Shown here: positions 11,026 through 22,130 of the stretch, piece by piece
Position numbering within the stretch: position 1 is the stretch's first letter
How the letters are laid out: each line of letters starts with the position of its first letter
Origin: Stomoxys calcitrans
Lineage: Eukaryota > Arthropoda > Insecta > Diptera > Muscidae
Assembly (NCBI RefSeq): GCF_963082655.1
Contig: NC_081552.1
Span: 57,454,561 to 57,518,560 of the forward strand
Reading direction: 5' to 3'
Length of the DNA: 64,000 bases
Notes under the pieces: model-generated
What the model saw: only the letters and a program-made list of their open reading frames with translations
Databases searched by the model: none
Told to the model about the DNA's origin: nothing
Made by a program: the position numbers and the translations under genes

Positions 11026-12105
11026 GGCAATGGTTTGCCACCGCGCCATTAAATCATCGGAACAAGGAGTGTTTTCATCAAGCAGTTGGGTCAGTCGAGT
11101 GGAGTATGCCGTTGCCACCCATTGTGTTTGCAGCTTTTCAATGTCCTGCTTCCGTGCAGTGTCAGATCGTACTTGTCTCGTCATGCTGCAACAAAGTAAT
11201 GATCCAAATCTATATTCGGTTCATGGATCGATTGTACATCTAACACGCTGGATGAATGCCTTCCATCTATCACAACATGATCAATTTGGTTCCTCGTGTT
11301 TTGATCGGGTGACAGCCATGTGGCTTTGTGAATATTTTTATGTTGAAATCTGGTGCTACTAACTACCATGTTTTTTGCCGCGGCGAAATCAATCAGCCTC
11401 AACCCATTACTGGACGTTATCTCGTGGAGGCTAAACTTGCCGACTGTTGGACCAAATATGTCTTCCTTCCCTATTTTCGCATTAAAATCTCCCAGAACCA
11501 TTTTAATATCATGGGCGGGGTAGGGGTCATATGTATTCTCTCTCTAGACGCTTGTAGAAAATATACTTGGTCTGCTCCTCCTTGCCTTCCCTCGGGGCAT
11601 GGGCAGAAATAAGGCTGATGTTTAAGAATTTCGCTTTTATGCGGATTGTGGCTAGCCTCTCATCCACCGGAGTAAAGCTTGAGACAAGGTGTTTCAGTCT
11701 CCGACTTACCACATATCCACAGCCGAATTTATGCCTCTTATTATGGCGGCTATAGTATAGTTCGTCACCGTTTGGTGTTGTAGTGACGCCATTCCCAGTC
11801 CATCGTACTTTCTGTAAGACGGTAATATCTGCCTTGTATACATCCGCCAGCGCGTGTACTGCACCTTCTCTATAGAGAGTCTGGACATTCCAGGTGCAGA
11901 TCAGCAAATCATGGTCCTTTTTTCGTTTGCGTGGGTCGTCAACATTAGGGGGGTCCTGGCACAGCCCCGCAACCGCATGGGTTGTGTGGGATCGCACATG
12001 TATCCCTCGTTGTCGCGAGCCTCTTGCTCCAAAATTCGACGCTCGCCTCCGGCCGCCCCTAACCAGGGAACAGACGCTGATGTTTGACATTGGTTATATG
12101 TAGGC
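11026..12105 (-). pseudogene. Broken LINE, APE-type endonuclease half
   Basis: Minus strand from a Met at 12090: LLICTWNVQTLYREGA (AP-endonuclease start), VLQKVRWTGNG, SAHAPREGK, then in another frame VLGDFNAKIG, NQIDHVVIDGRH and DLDHYFVAA. In this endonuclease family the first acidic site is LQExR; here Glu is Lys (residue 94), and the usual SDH is LDH. A stop or frameshift near 11.52 kb separates the halves. Catalytic residues are lost, so the element is inactive. Its Met codon lies directly below a copy of the LINE-tail module. Confidence 0.8.
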
Positions 12106-12400
12106 GCCAATAACTCGCCTTGTCATCTCGAGTATCATTGGCACTCAGTATTTAATTAAGAGCCAGTGCCACCTGACCCCTCACTAGGACTCTACTCTTG
12201 AAAATCTTTGACTGCCCGCTGCCACATTTGTATCTACTTCGCATAAAAACGGAACTTTCTACCATCCGCAACCTGTGGAAGCGCCCGGTAGCTTTTAGCT
12301 AAGCTTCCCGTGATAACGATGGACACCACACCAATCGGAGCTCTAAGTTCCAGCCTGTGTGGTGCTCATAGTTATCCCGTGTCGGTCGGACTGTTTTTTT
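12106..12400 (-). mobile_element. LINE-tail/leader module abutting the endonuclease ORF
   Basis: Minus-strand copy of the module seen at 1.7, 26.3 and 37.3 kb, including GTGTGGTG..GTTATC, TACTGAGTGCC and GAGTTATTGGCGCC. Elsewhere the module continues after GGCGCC into a part ending in (ACA)n. Here it stops at GGCGCC and meets the endonuclease ORF. It may be the ORF's own leader or a nested older insertion. Confidence 0.5.
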
Positions 12401-12467
12401 TTTACTACTTGGACATTTTTGAAAGGAGTTTTTTTATAGCTTTTATAGCACACTCATTGATTTGTTA

Positions 12468-12515
12468 GAAGTTTGCCCCAGTTCCTTAATAGAATGTTCA
12501 TGGGCAAATTTGCAT
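12468..12515 (+). mobile_element. SINE 3'-end fragment
   Basis: The short match AGAAGTTTGCCCCAGTTCCT then GTTCATGGGCAAATTTGCAT is the terminal 45 bp or so of the tRNA-headed SINE. The rest of 12.4-12.94 kb is AT-rich with nothing recognised. Confidence 0.6.
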
Positions 12516-12942
12516 TACATGCAATGTTTTGAGTTTGTTTGCGTATAATGTTATGAAAATAAAAAGCATTTAAATTTCCAAAATTGGACAGTATCCAGAT
12601 ATCTAATAAAATAATTAAAACAATTTGAGATTAAGTTAAAAAAAACAAGCGCAAAATAAAATTTCTAGACTAATTAAATCAAAGTACTGAAGCTTATTAG
12701 CCAAAATGTATAACAAAGTTAACTAATAGCCCATATCGTAGTACTGTAAACAAACACATCCGCTTAAACAAGCACATATTAAAGGATCTAATTCGCCAAT
12801 AAAGTTTTTTGGCAATGTTTAGCTCTTATTTAATGAAAAAATGTCATCGCTGATGGGTCAGTTTCTGGAAGCAGTAGCGTCCAAAAATTTTCCGAAACAG
12901 AAAGATTTTGAAAAATTTTTGATTTGGAAAAAGTGAGTTGGC

Positions 12943-13828
12943 CCTTTTATACCCTCCACCATAGTTTCGTCATTCTGTTTGTAACTACTCGAAATATTCG
13001 TCTGAGACCCCATAAAGTATATATATGTCGATCTAGCCATGTCCGTCCGTCCGTCTGTCGAAAGTACGCTAACTTTCGAAAGAGTAAAGCTAGCCATTTC
13101 TTTTGCACAATTACTTCTTACCAGTGTAGGTCGGTTGGAATTGTAAAAGGGCCATATCGGTCCATGTTTTGATATAGCTGCCATATAAACCGATCGTGGA
13201 GCTTGACTTCTTGAGCCACTGGAGGGCGCAATTCTTATCCGAATGGAATGAAATTTTGCACGACGTGTTTTGTTTTGATATCGACTTGATTTCTTGAGCT
13301 TCTAGAGGGCGCAATTCCTATCCGATTTGGCTGAAATTTTGCATGACGTATTTTATGATGACTTTCAACAACTGTCCCAAATAAGGCTCAAATCGGTTCA
13401 TAACCTGATATAGCTGCCATATAAACCGATCTGGGATCTTGACTTCTTGAGCCTCCAGAGGTCGCAATTATTATCCGATTTGCCTGAAATATGTTACCAA
13501 GAATGTTTGTATCATCAACGTGTTTATTATGGTCTGAATCGGTCTATACCCTGATACAGCTCTCATATAATTCGATCTCTCTATTTTACTTCTTGAGCCC
13601 CCAAAGGGCGCAATTCTTATTCGAATTGGCTGACATTTTACACAGGTCTCCAACATATACTTCAATTGTGGTCCAAACCGGATCTTATCTTGATATCGCT
13701 CTAATAGCGGAGCAAATCTATTCTTATATCCTTTTTTGCCTAAAAAAAAAATGCCGAGAAAAGAACTCGACAAACGCGATCCATGGTTAAGGGTGTAGAA
13801 GATTCGGCCCGGCCGAACTCACTTGTTT
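12943..13828 (+). mobile_element. Helentron-like element, short copy
   Basis: It has the 5' start CCTTTTATACCCTCCACCAT, a reduced microsatellite (GTCCGTCCGTCCGTCTGTC near 13040), only two or three 153-bp repeat units, and the 3' palindrome TTCGGCCCGGCCGAA followed by CTCACTTGTTT. Compared with unit 2 it has internal deletions but both ends. It shows that copies of about 0.9 and 1.8 kb coexist. Confidence 0.75.
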
Positions 13829-14012
13829 CATTTTCATCAATCCCTTAGCATGATGTCCAAGAGCATTAAATATAGAACCATATTCAGTGCAACATATGGT
13901 GTCGTCCTCGAAGACGCTTTGAGGCTCAGACTAACCATTTTTGAAACTCGCTGTATATTGATTTTGAAAGTACAATAGCAGTAGCAGTTATCATTCACCC
14001 AATAAAAGGTTC

Positions 14013-14288
14013 TATGGATCGGAAAGTAGAAGGCCACCGTAGCGCCTATGACGCCAAACGTCTGGGTTCAAATTCCGACGTTATTTTTTCAGAACATTTT
14101 CAGCGGTGGTTAATGCTGGCTACATTTGTGAGGTATCCTGCCCTGTTGCTATGCGGCACGCCATTCGGACTCGGCTATAAAATGGAGGTGAGCTTAAACA
14201 TTAATCGGGCCGCATTCATTGATATGAGAGAAGTAACCCCTGCTCCTTAATGGAATGGTCATGGGAAATTTAGTATGGATTGGAAAGT
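14013..14288 (+). mobile_element. SINE copy with A-box-side deletion and 15-bp target duplication
   Basis: The element is about 14030-14272. The head reads AGGCCACCGTAGCGC then jumps to CTATGACGCC, so about 15 bp containing the end of the A box are missing. The B box (GGGTTCAAATTCC) and body remain. Flanks TATGGATCGGAAAGT (14013-14027) and TATGGATTGGAAAGT (14274-14288) are a target duplication with one mismatch. Transcription by Pol III is unlikely for this copy. Confidence 0.85.
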
Positions 14289-15795
14289 CTAAGCTTATTT
14301 GAGAAATCTGGGCCAACGATCGTAAACACAATGTGCAAATATGTGACAATAGCAATATGTAGCATATTATGTCTGATAACTGAAATATGAAGCTAATTCA
14401 CTAACGCGTGCAAGAGATACCGGATCGGAAACGGTGTGCAGGCCATTTTGATACACAAATTTGAGACAAATAAAAAAACATTCAGACGGAGGCAAGGAAG
14501 CTCCTGGTCGAGGCCGAACAGACAGCTTAAGATGCCCAAACCGTCGAAGGCTGTCCGCCTTCATCGAATATAGATGCTTTTCAGGTCCAAAGATGTTGCT
14601 GAGTTCCTATGGAGAGCTACACACTCAAAAAATAAGTGAATGAAAATTGAAGTAAAATTAACCATGATTAGACGCTTAAGATTTTTTTTGTCCCGTTTGG
14701 TATACACAACTCCTTATTTTAGGTACATGGGATGTCATTAAATCTAGTTGAAATTTTCTATAAGTTAGGACATCTGAACTCAATTTCAGCATATTTGGAA
14801 CATAGTTATAAGGGAAATTCTTATGCGGTATGAGCAGAATAAAAAAAATTTAGATTTTATTTGTGTTAGGTAGTAGAAACAAAAGTTCCCAGGAATACTT
14901 TACCCAAAGTTTATACATTGTGCAATAAATTATAGTGTAATAATATTTTTAATTAAGAAATTTATCATTTTAGTTGGATTTAACTTTTTACATTTATTTA
15001 ATTTTCGCTTAATCAAAAAGTAAAAATTTAAACAATGGTCATTAATTTATAATTTTAGTTCAAATTTGATCGCTTTATAGCACTTGCATTTCGCTTTCAA
15101 GTTGCACTTATAAATATATTATCTAAAAAAATTATTTACATTAAACATGAGCTATTATACGTATCCTTTGACGCGTTTTTAACCTACTTGTGGCCATTTT
15201 GGATATTTATCTGCTGCTAAACCCATGGTTATTTGTTTTGATTATATTAACCGGAGTTAGGATATTCCGTATAAAATGTCAAAAATTAAATAAAAAAAAA
15301 ATATTTATGTAACTATAAAACTATTTAAAATGGACATACCTAAAGTGGATATTTTGGATATTAAAAAGAACAAAAAAAAACTTATTGAAGTAACTATAAA
15401 ATAATAACAGTTAATAACTGATAGCCTTTGTTTGTTCTAATCTATTAAGCTTATATTTACTATAAGTTTAATAAATATATAAATAAATAAAAATTATTTT
15501 AATAGGATTTACCTGAAATGACGCTTATTGCTTTTAGTTGCATTCGGTGCACCAGAAATCTTGAAAAATGTTGGATGTTTCTTGATAAAAAGGAGCTATT
15601 CTCCATTGAAATCTGTTAATTTGTGTACAAATTAAATGCTATTTGTTTGTAAAATAATTACATTTCTTTTCGAATTATTCACCTTTAAAAACCAAAGCAG
15701 ACTGCTACATACACCTAAGCCAATATAATAGGCTTGTTGTGCGCTCTGAAACCTAAAAAGGAACCTCGAATAAGAAAATTTTAAGTAAGGAATTC
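14289..15795. other. AT-rich low-copy DNA, nothing recognised
   Basis: No repeat family found elsewhere in the window, no long open frame and no RNA gene were seen here. Homopolymer runs are common. It may be ordinary intergenic or intronic DNA. Confidence 0.5.
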
Positions 15796-15799
15796 CGTG

Positions 15800-15950
15800 C
15801 TACTTACAAAATCGTTGTTCCACAGTGCGTCGACCCGAAAGACTTCGGGTAAACCAAGTTTATCCACGGCAGTTCTCTGGCCTTCACTGCCAAATCGTCG
15901 GCTCTTGCATTCCCTCTTACTCCGTTATGGCCCGGTCCTGTTAAAAAATA
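15800..15950 (-). pseudogene. LINE RNase H relic
   Basis: On the minus strand a frame-shifted stretch reads like the RNase H end of jockey-group ORF2 (a GP..GV..G.ARADDLA-like core seen as GMQEPTIWQ in one frame, then TWFTRSLSGRRTVEQR). Only about 50 residues survive and stops interrupt it. The assignment rests on pattern similarity. Confidence 0.4.
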
Positions 15951-16172
15951 TTAAATTCTCAAATATTCAAAAATTGGTGCGCATAAAATAAAGTAAAACA
16001 CTTATTACAAATATGTTAGCAAATTTCAAACTAATTTACTAAAGTTTTAATTAAAACAAGAAAAAAATGCAAATTTGCATAAGTTTTATTCATCAGTAAT
16101 TAGTGGCAAATAGTTCATTAACTTGGGTTTGGGAATTCATTATACTATACCAAGTTTCTTCTCAACAATTAA

Positions 16173-16229
16173 AAATTAAAACGTTGTTTGCTATAGGATT
16201 ATCTACTATAGCAAACAACGTTTTAATTT
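16173..16229. repeat. Perfect 24-bp hairpin with 9-nt loop
   Basis: The arm 16173-16196 (ending CGTTGTTTGCTATAG) is exactly complementary to 16206-16229 (starting CTATAGCAAACAACG), around the loop GATTATCTA. It lies in otherwise unremarkable AT-rich DNA about 0.5 kb upstream of the candidate spliced gene. Confidence 0.9.
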
Positions 16230-16689
16230 ACCCAATATAAACATGTTATTACGTTGAGTTCAACGCTTCCGATAAACGTATATTCCGCAATTCGAATAAA
16301 TATTCATTCAAAATAGTTTACGAATTTCTCAAATTGGAGTATAATTGAATAAATTTAATGCAATTATAAGTTTTATCTTAACGTTTTGTTTAAAATAAAC
16401 TTACGTTGACAGATTTTGTAACAGAGATTATTAAATCTATTCTTCTTTAATGCAATTATAAAGGTGCTTTTTAAACACTTTGTTTGTCAGTCATACTTTA
16501 ATCACATGATTCAAAACTTAGAATATCATAATATAAGAACGTTTGATTTGTGACTTCACTTTGTATAGGATAAATAGATCCATGTTAGAAGCTCTATATA
16601 AATGCCCTTAGAAACCTGTAAAGGTTTATTACGGACACAAATTCTTAATTAAAAAAGAAAATCCGCCTTTTACATTTTCATCTATTTAC

Positions 16690-17515
16690 CGGTGCTGTGC
16701 AGTTAGGCATCATGCACATGTGCACCCGACAAAAGGCGTCAGCGTCACACATACAGGTAACAGCTGAAAACTATGCAAACCATTGCCGTGACGCACAAAC
16801 GCTGTGATGTACGCATTCTTCACGAAAAGTCGTGGAAGGGAGCATGAAAAAAATTAAAAATAAATAAAATTAACAAAGTAAATTTGGTGAGTCACGATAT
16901 TCATCTCTTCTTTCTGTTCAAATAATGCTTTCCATTCTTGTCTCAGAATATAATTACAGGAAGAAATTTGTTATGCTGCATTGGTCTACAGAAATTAGTT
17001 CTAATCGCTTCCGAATCGAATATGCGAAAATACAGCGTGAAACGTCCTGAAATTTGGGTAAGCATTAGCAATTAAAAAACGAAAATTATTTTGTTGTTTT
17101 ACTGATATTTATTTAACTTTGTTTGCAGGAATTTTTAAAATTGAAATCCCATCTACAATTTATGCAGTGATGAAATTTTTTTTAGACAAATGATTTCGCA
17201 ACGGATTTATACTACTGATTACAACAGACGTACACCTTTGATGGTAAGTATTATAATGAAAATAAAACTACGTATCTATACTCAATACTTTCATTTCTTT
17301 TTATGCAGTCTATAAAATATTGTGTATGTGGCGCAACGGAACTTCTGGGAAAATGTAGTGCTTACTCCTATGCGACTTATTTGGATATTTTTCCAAAGCC
17401 ATTAAAAACTGAATGTGTGAACGTTTTTATTCTAATAGTTAGTATATACGAAATTTATATTCGCAACGTGTAAATTTGAAATATATTTATAAAATAAAAC
17501 ATAGGATTAATATGA
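16690..17515 (+). other. Candidate spliced transcript with three short introns
   Basis: Three GT..AG introns follow each other on one strand: 16887-16946 (GTGAGT to TCTCAG, 60 nt), 17058-17128 (GTAAGC to TTGCAG, 71 nt) and 17244-17308 (GTAAGT to ATGCAG, 65 nt). All are of typical dipteran size with pyrimidine-rich acceptors. The internal exons are 111 and 115 nt. An AATAAA at 17493-17498 would end the last exon. The start of exon 1 is not defined; 16690 is a guess. It could be a small protein gene or a non-coding RNA. Confidence 0.45.
17190..17473 (+). CDS. Candidate 72-aa protein encoded across an intron
   Basis: The frame is join(17190-17243, 17309-17473). It starts MISQRIYTTDYNRRTPLM, crosses the 65-nt intron in phase 0, and continues SIKYCVCGATELLGKCSAYS to a TAA at 17471-17473, 20 nt before an AATAAA signal. 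The C-terminal part (VNVFILIVSIYEIYI) is hydrophobic enough for one membrane segment, and four cysteines lie in the middle. I recognise no family. Two 25-codon frames also lie in exon 2, one of which (17022-17057 joined to 17129-17170) is open across the preceding intron, so the transcript could instead be non-coding with chance frames. Confidence 0.33.
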
Positions 17516-17549
17516 GAATAAATAATAAATCTACAATTAAATGAATTAT

Positions 17550-17577
17550 TTCATGTGCATTAACGAATGCACATGAA
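17550..17577. repeat. Short perfect hairpin
   Basis: TTCATGTGCATT and AATGCACATGAA form a 12-bp stem around AACG. It lies about 50 bases past the AATAAA of the candidate spliced gene. It is not followed by a T run that would suggest a Pol III stop. From here to about 18.6 kb the DNA is AT-rich and I see no repeats; a 67-codon frame at 17567-17770 has no support. Confidence 0.7.
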
Positions 17578-18599
17578 CGGAATAGAAGCAGACATTTTGC
17601 CAAAATTTTGTTCCCATGCATTACCACATAGTAAATATTTCGGATATTTTATTCCATTAATTGTGTCGATTTCAGTTGAAAATATTTTTCTCGATTGTTC
17701 ATCATATGCACTGAGTAAATTTATTTCCATTTATTTAACGTTGAACCATAATGAAGTTAATTTGATGTAATTATATTTTAGATCTACCTTAACTAAAAAC
17801 GAATAAAAATGTCTTTAGCGCTATATGAAGTTAAAATTTATTCGGAAGTAGTTCATTTTATCTCAATCATTGGGTCACTTTTTTTTTTGAGTGTGATCAT
17901 CATTTGCCGCCATTTATGGAAATAAGAATTTAATCATAAACAATTGACTACATACAAATTAATTTTGTTTTTAATGTGTGTAAGAAATTCCTAAAAAACT
18001 AAATTAGTTTCGTTAATGAAAATTTATGAAAAAAGTAATAACAAAACATGTTGATTGTTTTGTAAAAGAGTATATATTCTTCAAGAAGTTAATGAAAATG
18101 TCTTTAAAGTGCATTTACATATTTTTAGGATCATATTTCATTCCCCACTGACTAAAAAGTTGTATACTAAACTTGTTTTTACAACGTGGCGGACTTCATA
18201 CTGACATGTCCTTAAAATATATGGCAATAAGCTTCAGTAAAAATTTGCTAAAAAAAATTGTTTTCCATACAATCTTTTTGGTATATCACAGATTACAATT
18301 TAGGATGTAATTTTCCCTTCCGCAGGTACTTTTGAAGGAGAATTTAAGATTTTTAAACTGGTTATAAAGAAAAATTTTTAAGAAATTTCCACACCCATTT
18401 TAAGTATATGAACTATTTGCAATTTCTTTGAACGTAGTATATGTTACCGTAGTTTGGCAAAATTTCATTACAAAAAAAGAAAATGTTCATAAAGCGTAAT
18501 ACAATTTTAAGACCAATTTTGGGTAAAATTTTTACTACATGATAAGAAACCCTTTTTTTAAGTGCCAATGGAGTGATCCATGTTCGGTTTAAGTTTTGC

Positions 18600-19620
18600 A
18601 TTTCCAAGCTCCCTCTACTCTCTGTTGGGGTTGTAATAGTGTCACATGCGGATGACTGCTCTATCCTAGCGATAAACTGTGGGAACGAGGAAGTATGTAC
18701 ATCCGGTACCTAGCCGAATATTTAACGAGTTGTAACCAAGGATGTTCTTCCGCCGTTCCCGTATCACCCCAACAACTTCCACTCCCTACTGGCGTGGAAA
18801 TAATATCATAAGCTGTGCGAACGAATAAATATTTACCTCTGAGAACTGGGGAATTTTCAGAGTTGTAACCTGGAAAGCTCTCCCACAAAACCATCACCGA
18901 CACAGTTCACTATCTGCACGAGTGAGTTCAATAGTGTTCGAAGTCATGGTCGATGGACGAATAATTCCAGCAGTTAAACGCCCAAGGATTCTGAAGGGGG
19001 AACCTCGACAACCTTTTCTCAATTGCAGCTACTGCAATCTGCGAAGGCACGAAACAAGAACAAGGTCGTCAATATCTCTGGCCCGCACCACTAGATGAAT
19101 GGACAAGGAAATCCTTTTGACAATCTATAGGGCGATTAGCCGGTGGTGAATTACGTAGTTAAAGTGTCAAAACGCAACTTCAAAGACCACACGAGAAGAT
19201 AAAGGTACTTATGGTTAAAGATCATTATGAACTTGTAAGTTAACAATTTCTCCTACGCTGTCATTAGGAAAATCACCCAAACTCGCAGAGCTACAAACTC
19301 TTCTTGGGAAAAAAAGAAGGATATTTGGATGCAAAAGAACGTTATACGTCAACACCTCGATACACTCGCAAGCGCTTCATGCAGGGCGATCCTACAGTAT
19401 ATCCGCGAAGATGCTGTAATATGCAACCTTGTCATACCAGCCGAATATAATCCTTGCTGTATTTCCGCCACCCATCGCTAATGAAGAGGAAAACCAAAAC
19501 TGACTTTGCCCGTCGTTATAGATTTGACGATACTATCCCCGTAATCTGTGCTACATAAAACCCAATGACGCCAATGACCTATTTACATACCCGGCAAAAC
19601 GAACTACTGGCAAATGACTG
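18600..19620 (+). pseudogene. Jockey-group LINE ORF2 relic
   Basis: Forward frames give VIVSHADDCSILAI with the RT catalytic box as HADD at 18645-18656 (normally YADD), then KLCERINIYLPLRTGEFSE, then VDGRIIPAVKRPRILKGNLDNLFS, and later SRI..SLLYFRHPSLMKRKTK and LHTRQNELLA. The order matches a jockey ORF2 from RT palm to C terminus. Many stops and frameshifts occur. The upstream RT and endonuclease are absent. Confidence 0.65.
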
Positions 19621-20130
19621 GGACCTTCCAAATTGAAAGGGCTGGATTTCTGAAACTAGATCTGGGAACCAATCTGTATACTTACAACTACCTTGACTAC
19701 AACAAAATCACGCGTTTTAAAGTCCCAAAGTTTGCCAATAACCTCTGGTTAAGAGTTGCACTTTTAAATATTTTCCATTTTCAAAATCATCTTTATTGAA
19801 TAGAGTATTTCGATATTTACAATTCATTTTATAAGATTTTATCACAATAGATATGACAACAAATAAAAATAAGTGCTGTTATTATTAACTTACAATATTT
19901 CGTTAATGTATATGTTCGCAAAGGAAAAGTTAAGGGTAAAGCCTTTATTTGAAATATAGAATTTACAAATATATTTTGAAAATTAGTATGTTGCAAAATA
20001 TTATTCATATTCATAATTAACTATGTGCGTTCCATGCAAGCCCTTATCAATTGATAAGTGGAATTATTTATTTTAAAGAGATAGTTACAATTTAATTTAT
20101 TTATAAATTCAGAAATTTCTACATATATCG
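19621..20130. other. AT-rich stretch, nothing recognised
   Basis: No repeat, gene or RNA is evident between the two LINE relics. Confidence 0.5.
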
Positions 20131-21141
20131 TTTCAGAATGGAGAAGCGACGTGTATTATTTATTTATAGTTTTTAAACATTTATTTTGAATTATTTGTAA
20201 TTTCTTTAAATGAGTTTTTGCAGCCTTATACCATATTGGACAAGCGTATTTCAATATCGGTCTTATGACACTTTTATATAGGAGGTTTTTGTTTTGGTGA
20301 TTGAGAGAAGACTTTTTGTTTAACAGAGGCCACAGAGCCCTTAAAGTTTTTACAGATTTCCTACAAATTTTATCGATATGCCTCCCGAAAGCGAGTTTTT
20401 TTGTTACAATGTTATTGTTACACCCAGGTATTTCACTTGGTCGCTGATGGCAATACTCTCGTTACCAAATCGAAGATTACGGTTCGGTATCCTTTTAGGT
20501 GATTTATTGAGGGGAAGTATTATTGCTTGGAAGCATTAATTTTAATCTTCCACTTTGAGAAGTAGTTATTTACGCCGAGTTTCCCCTTTCCATTTTTTTT
20601 TTTCAAAGGAGCTGTAGGTAATTTGTTGGGTAAAATGAGCGCTATATCATCCGCGTAGTAGGCGATTTGCATGTATGATGGGGGAGAAAAACCAGATGTA
20701 TAGATAGAGTACAGTAGGGGAGAGAGTACTGATCCTTGTGGCAATCCCGTTGGTAATGTTTTAGGAGTTGAGTACGAGTAATTGACCGAAACAATGAATG
20801 ACCTTGAATCGAGAAAACTGTAAATAGTTTTACAAATATATTTTGGCACATTTCCTCGAAGCAGTTTGTAGATGAATCCTTTATGCCATATGTTGTCAAA
20901 GGGCTTTTCAATATCAAGCAGTACCAGTCCTGTTGAATGCCCGTTAATTTTATTTTCCACAATGATATTTTTAATTCAGTTAACCTGATGAACCAAGCTG
21001 TGTTCTTTTCTAATCCCAAACTGTTTATTGCTTATCAGACAGTTCTGTGAAGCATATTCAAACAACCTGGAGTAAATAGCTTTTTCATATACATAGTTTG
21101 GATCATTTGCTAAGCAAACTAATTGGTCTGTAACTTCTGGG
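20130..21141 (-). pseudogene. Jockey-group LINE, RT palm to C-terminal part
   Basis: The minus strand encodes GLVLLDIEKPFDNIWHKGFI (first catalytic Asp), LPTGLPQGSVLSPLLYSIYT, and MQIAYYADDIALIL with YADD at 20657-20646. After frameshifts near 20.58 kb come KSPKRIPNRNLRFGNES and the thumb region to about 20.13 kb. The RT palm motifs are intact in sequence, but frames are broken and the 5' part is separated by a hAT-like insertion. It is not a functional gene. Confidence 0.8.
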
Positions 21142-21707
21142 TAGAGATGGGCATTTTAGTTCCTTTTAGTGGTCGCTCCTTTTAGTTCCGTTCCACAAAA
21201 GGAACTAGTTCCTTAGCTCCGTTTTCATTTGCGAAAAGAGCTTTGAATTTTGTTCTGAAGTTTAAAAAGAGTATTTGTAATTGTATATATAGATAAAAAC
21301 ATTCAGACTGTATTTGTAATTGAATTTAAAATTAATATTTGTGCTTTGTTTAAAAAAAATAATATGTGGATGCCACCACGTTTCAATACTTGTGCCACCA
21401 CATTCAGTTAATGTGATTGTCACAAATAATTTATTTTCCTTTCACCTAAATCACAGCGTACGCAGTTTTTGTCCATGTCCAAATGTTGACGTTTTTATTT
21501 AGTTATTGTATGAAGCTGAATGAAAAATGGCATGTCAATCAGCTGGTCTATAAATTAGCAAAAGGGAGCAAAGGAAAAGTGTACAACATAAAAAAAGGAA
21601 CTATAGAACTAAAAGAAGGGGGACAGAGAAGGAACTAGTTCCAGCAGTTCCTTACTTGGATAAGTTCCAATGAACTAGTTCCGGAACTACCCAACTCTAC
21701 TTCTAGA
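21134..21707. mobile_element. hAT-like non-autonomous element with 8-bp target duplication
   Basis: The element is 21142-21699. The left end is TAGAGATGGGCATTTTAGTT; the right end inverted is TAGAGTTGGGTAGTTCC. Flanks CTTCTGGG (21134-21141) and CTTCTAGA (21700-21707) share 6 of 8 bases. TAGAGNTGGGC-like ends with 8-bp duplications are typical of hAT elements. Internally there are short GGAACTAGTTCC palindromes near both ends, probable subterminal repeats. It has no transposase and interrupts a jockey LINE. Confidence 0.8.
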
Positions 21708-22130
21708 ATCAGATTTCGATGATGGGATCCATCCATAAGGTTAGGATGGGATTAATTTTTGCTATTTTGAAAGTTGAAAATAATGACAAGTAGCGCATTT
21801 AGCGCATTCTCTGGAAACTGCTTTATTAGTATATTTGAAATGCCATCGAAACCTGGACACTATTATATTTACTATTTCACTTACAGCGATACCATTTATC
21901 CATTCAGGATTTTGGTTATCTAATAATAAATGGTTTACTTCGTTGTCTACAGTGGAGTCGATCGAGTGTCTGTAACCAGATGTGATATTTTGGGCCATTA
22001 TAAAGATCAATTTTGTAACCAGTAAAACCTCCAGTTATGTTCGCCTTAAAAAGTATGATTTTCTCTTCTGCTGAAATTAACAACTTAGGATTTATTTTCC
22101 TTAGTCCAGGAAGCTACCTAAAGAATGTCT
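21708..22130 (-). pseudogene. Jockey-group LINE, endonuclease-RT linker part
   Basis: The minus strand reads DSTVDNEVNHLLLDNQNPEW, NGIAVSEIVNIIVS and further RT-proximal sequence up to the hAT-like insertion; these belong to the same LINE as 20.13-21.14 kb. The 5' end fades out near 22.1 kb. From there to 22.97 kb I recognise nothing. Confidence 0.6.

Noticed and set aside
17567..17770. 67-codon plus-strand frame after the candidate spliced gene
   Set aside because: Begins in a hairpin, lacks any family resemblance, and AT-rich DNA gives such frames by chance.
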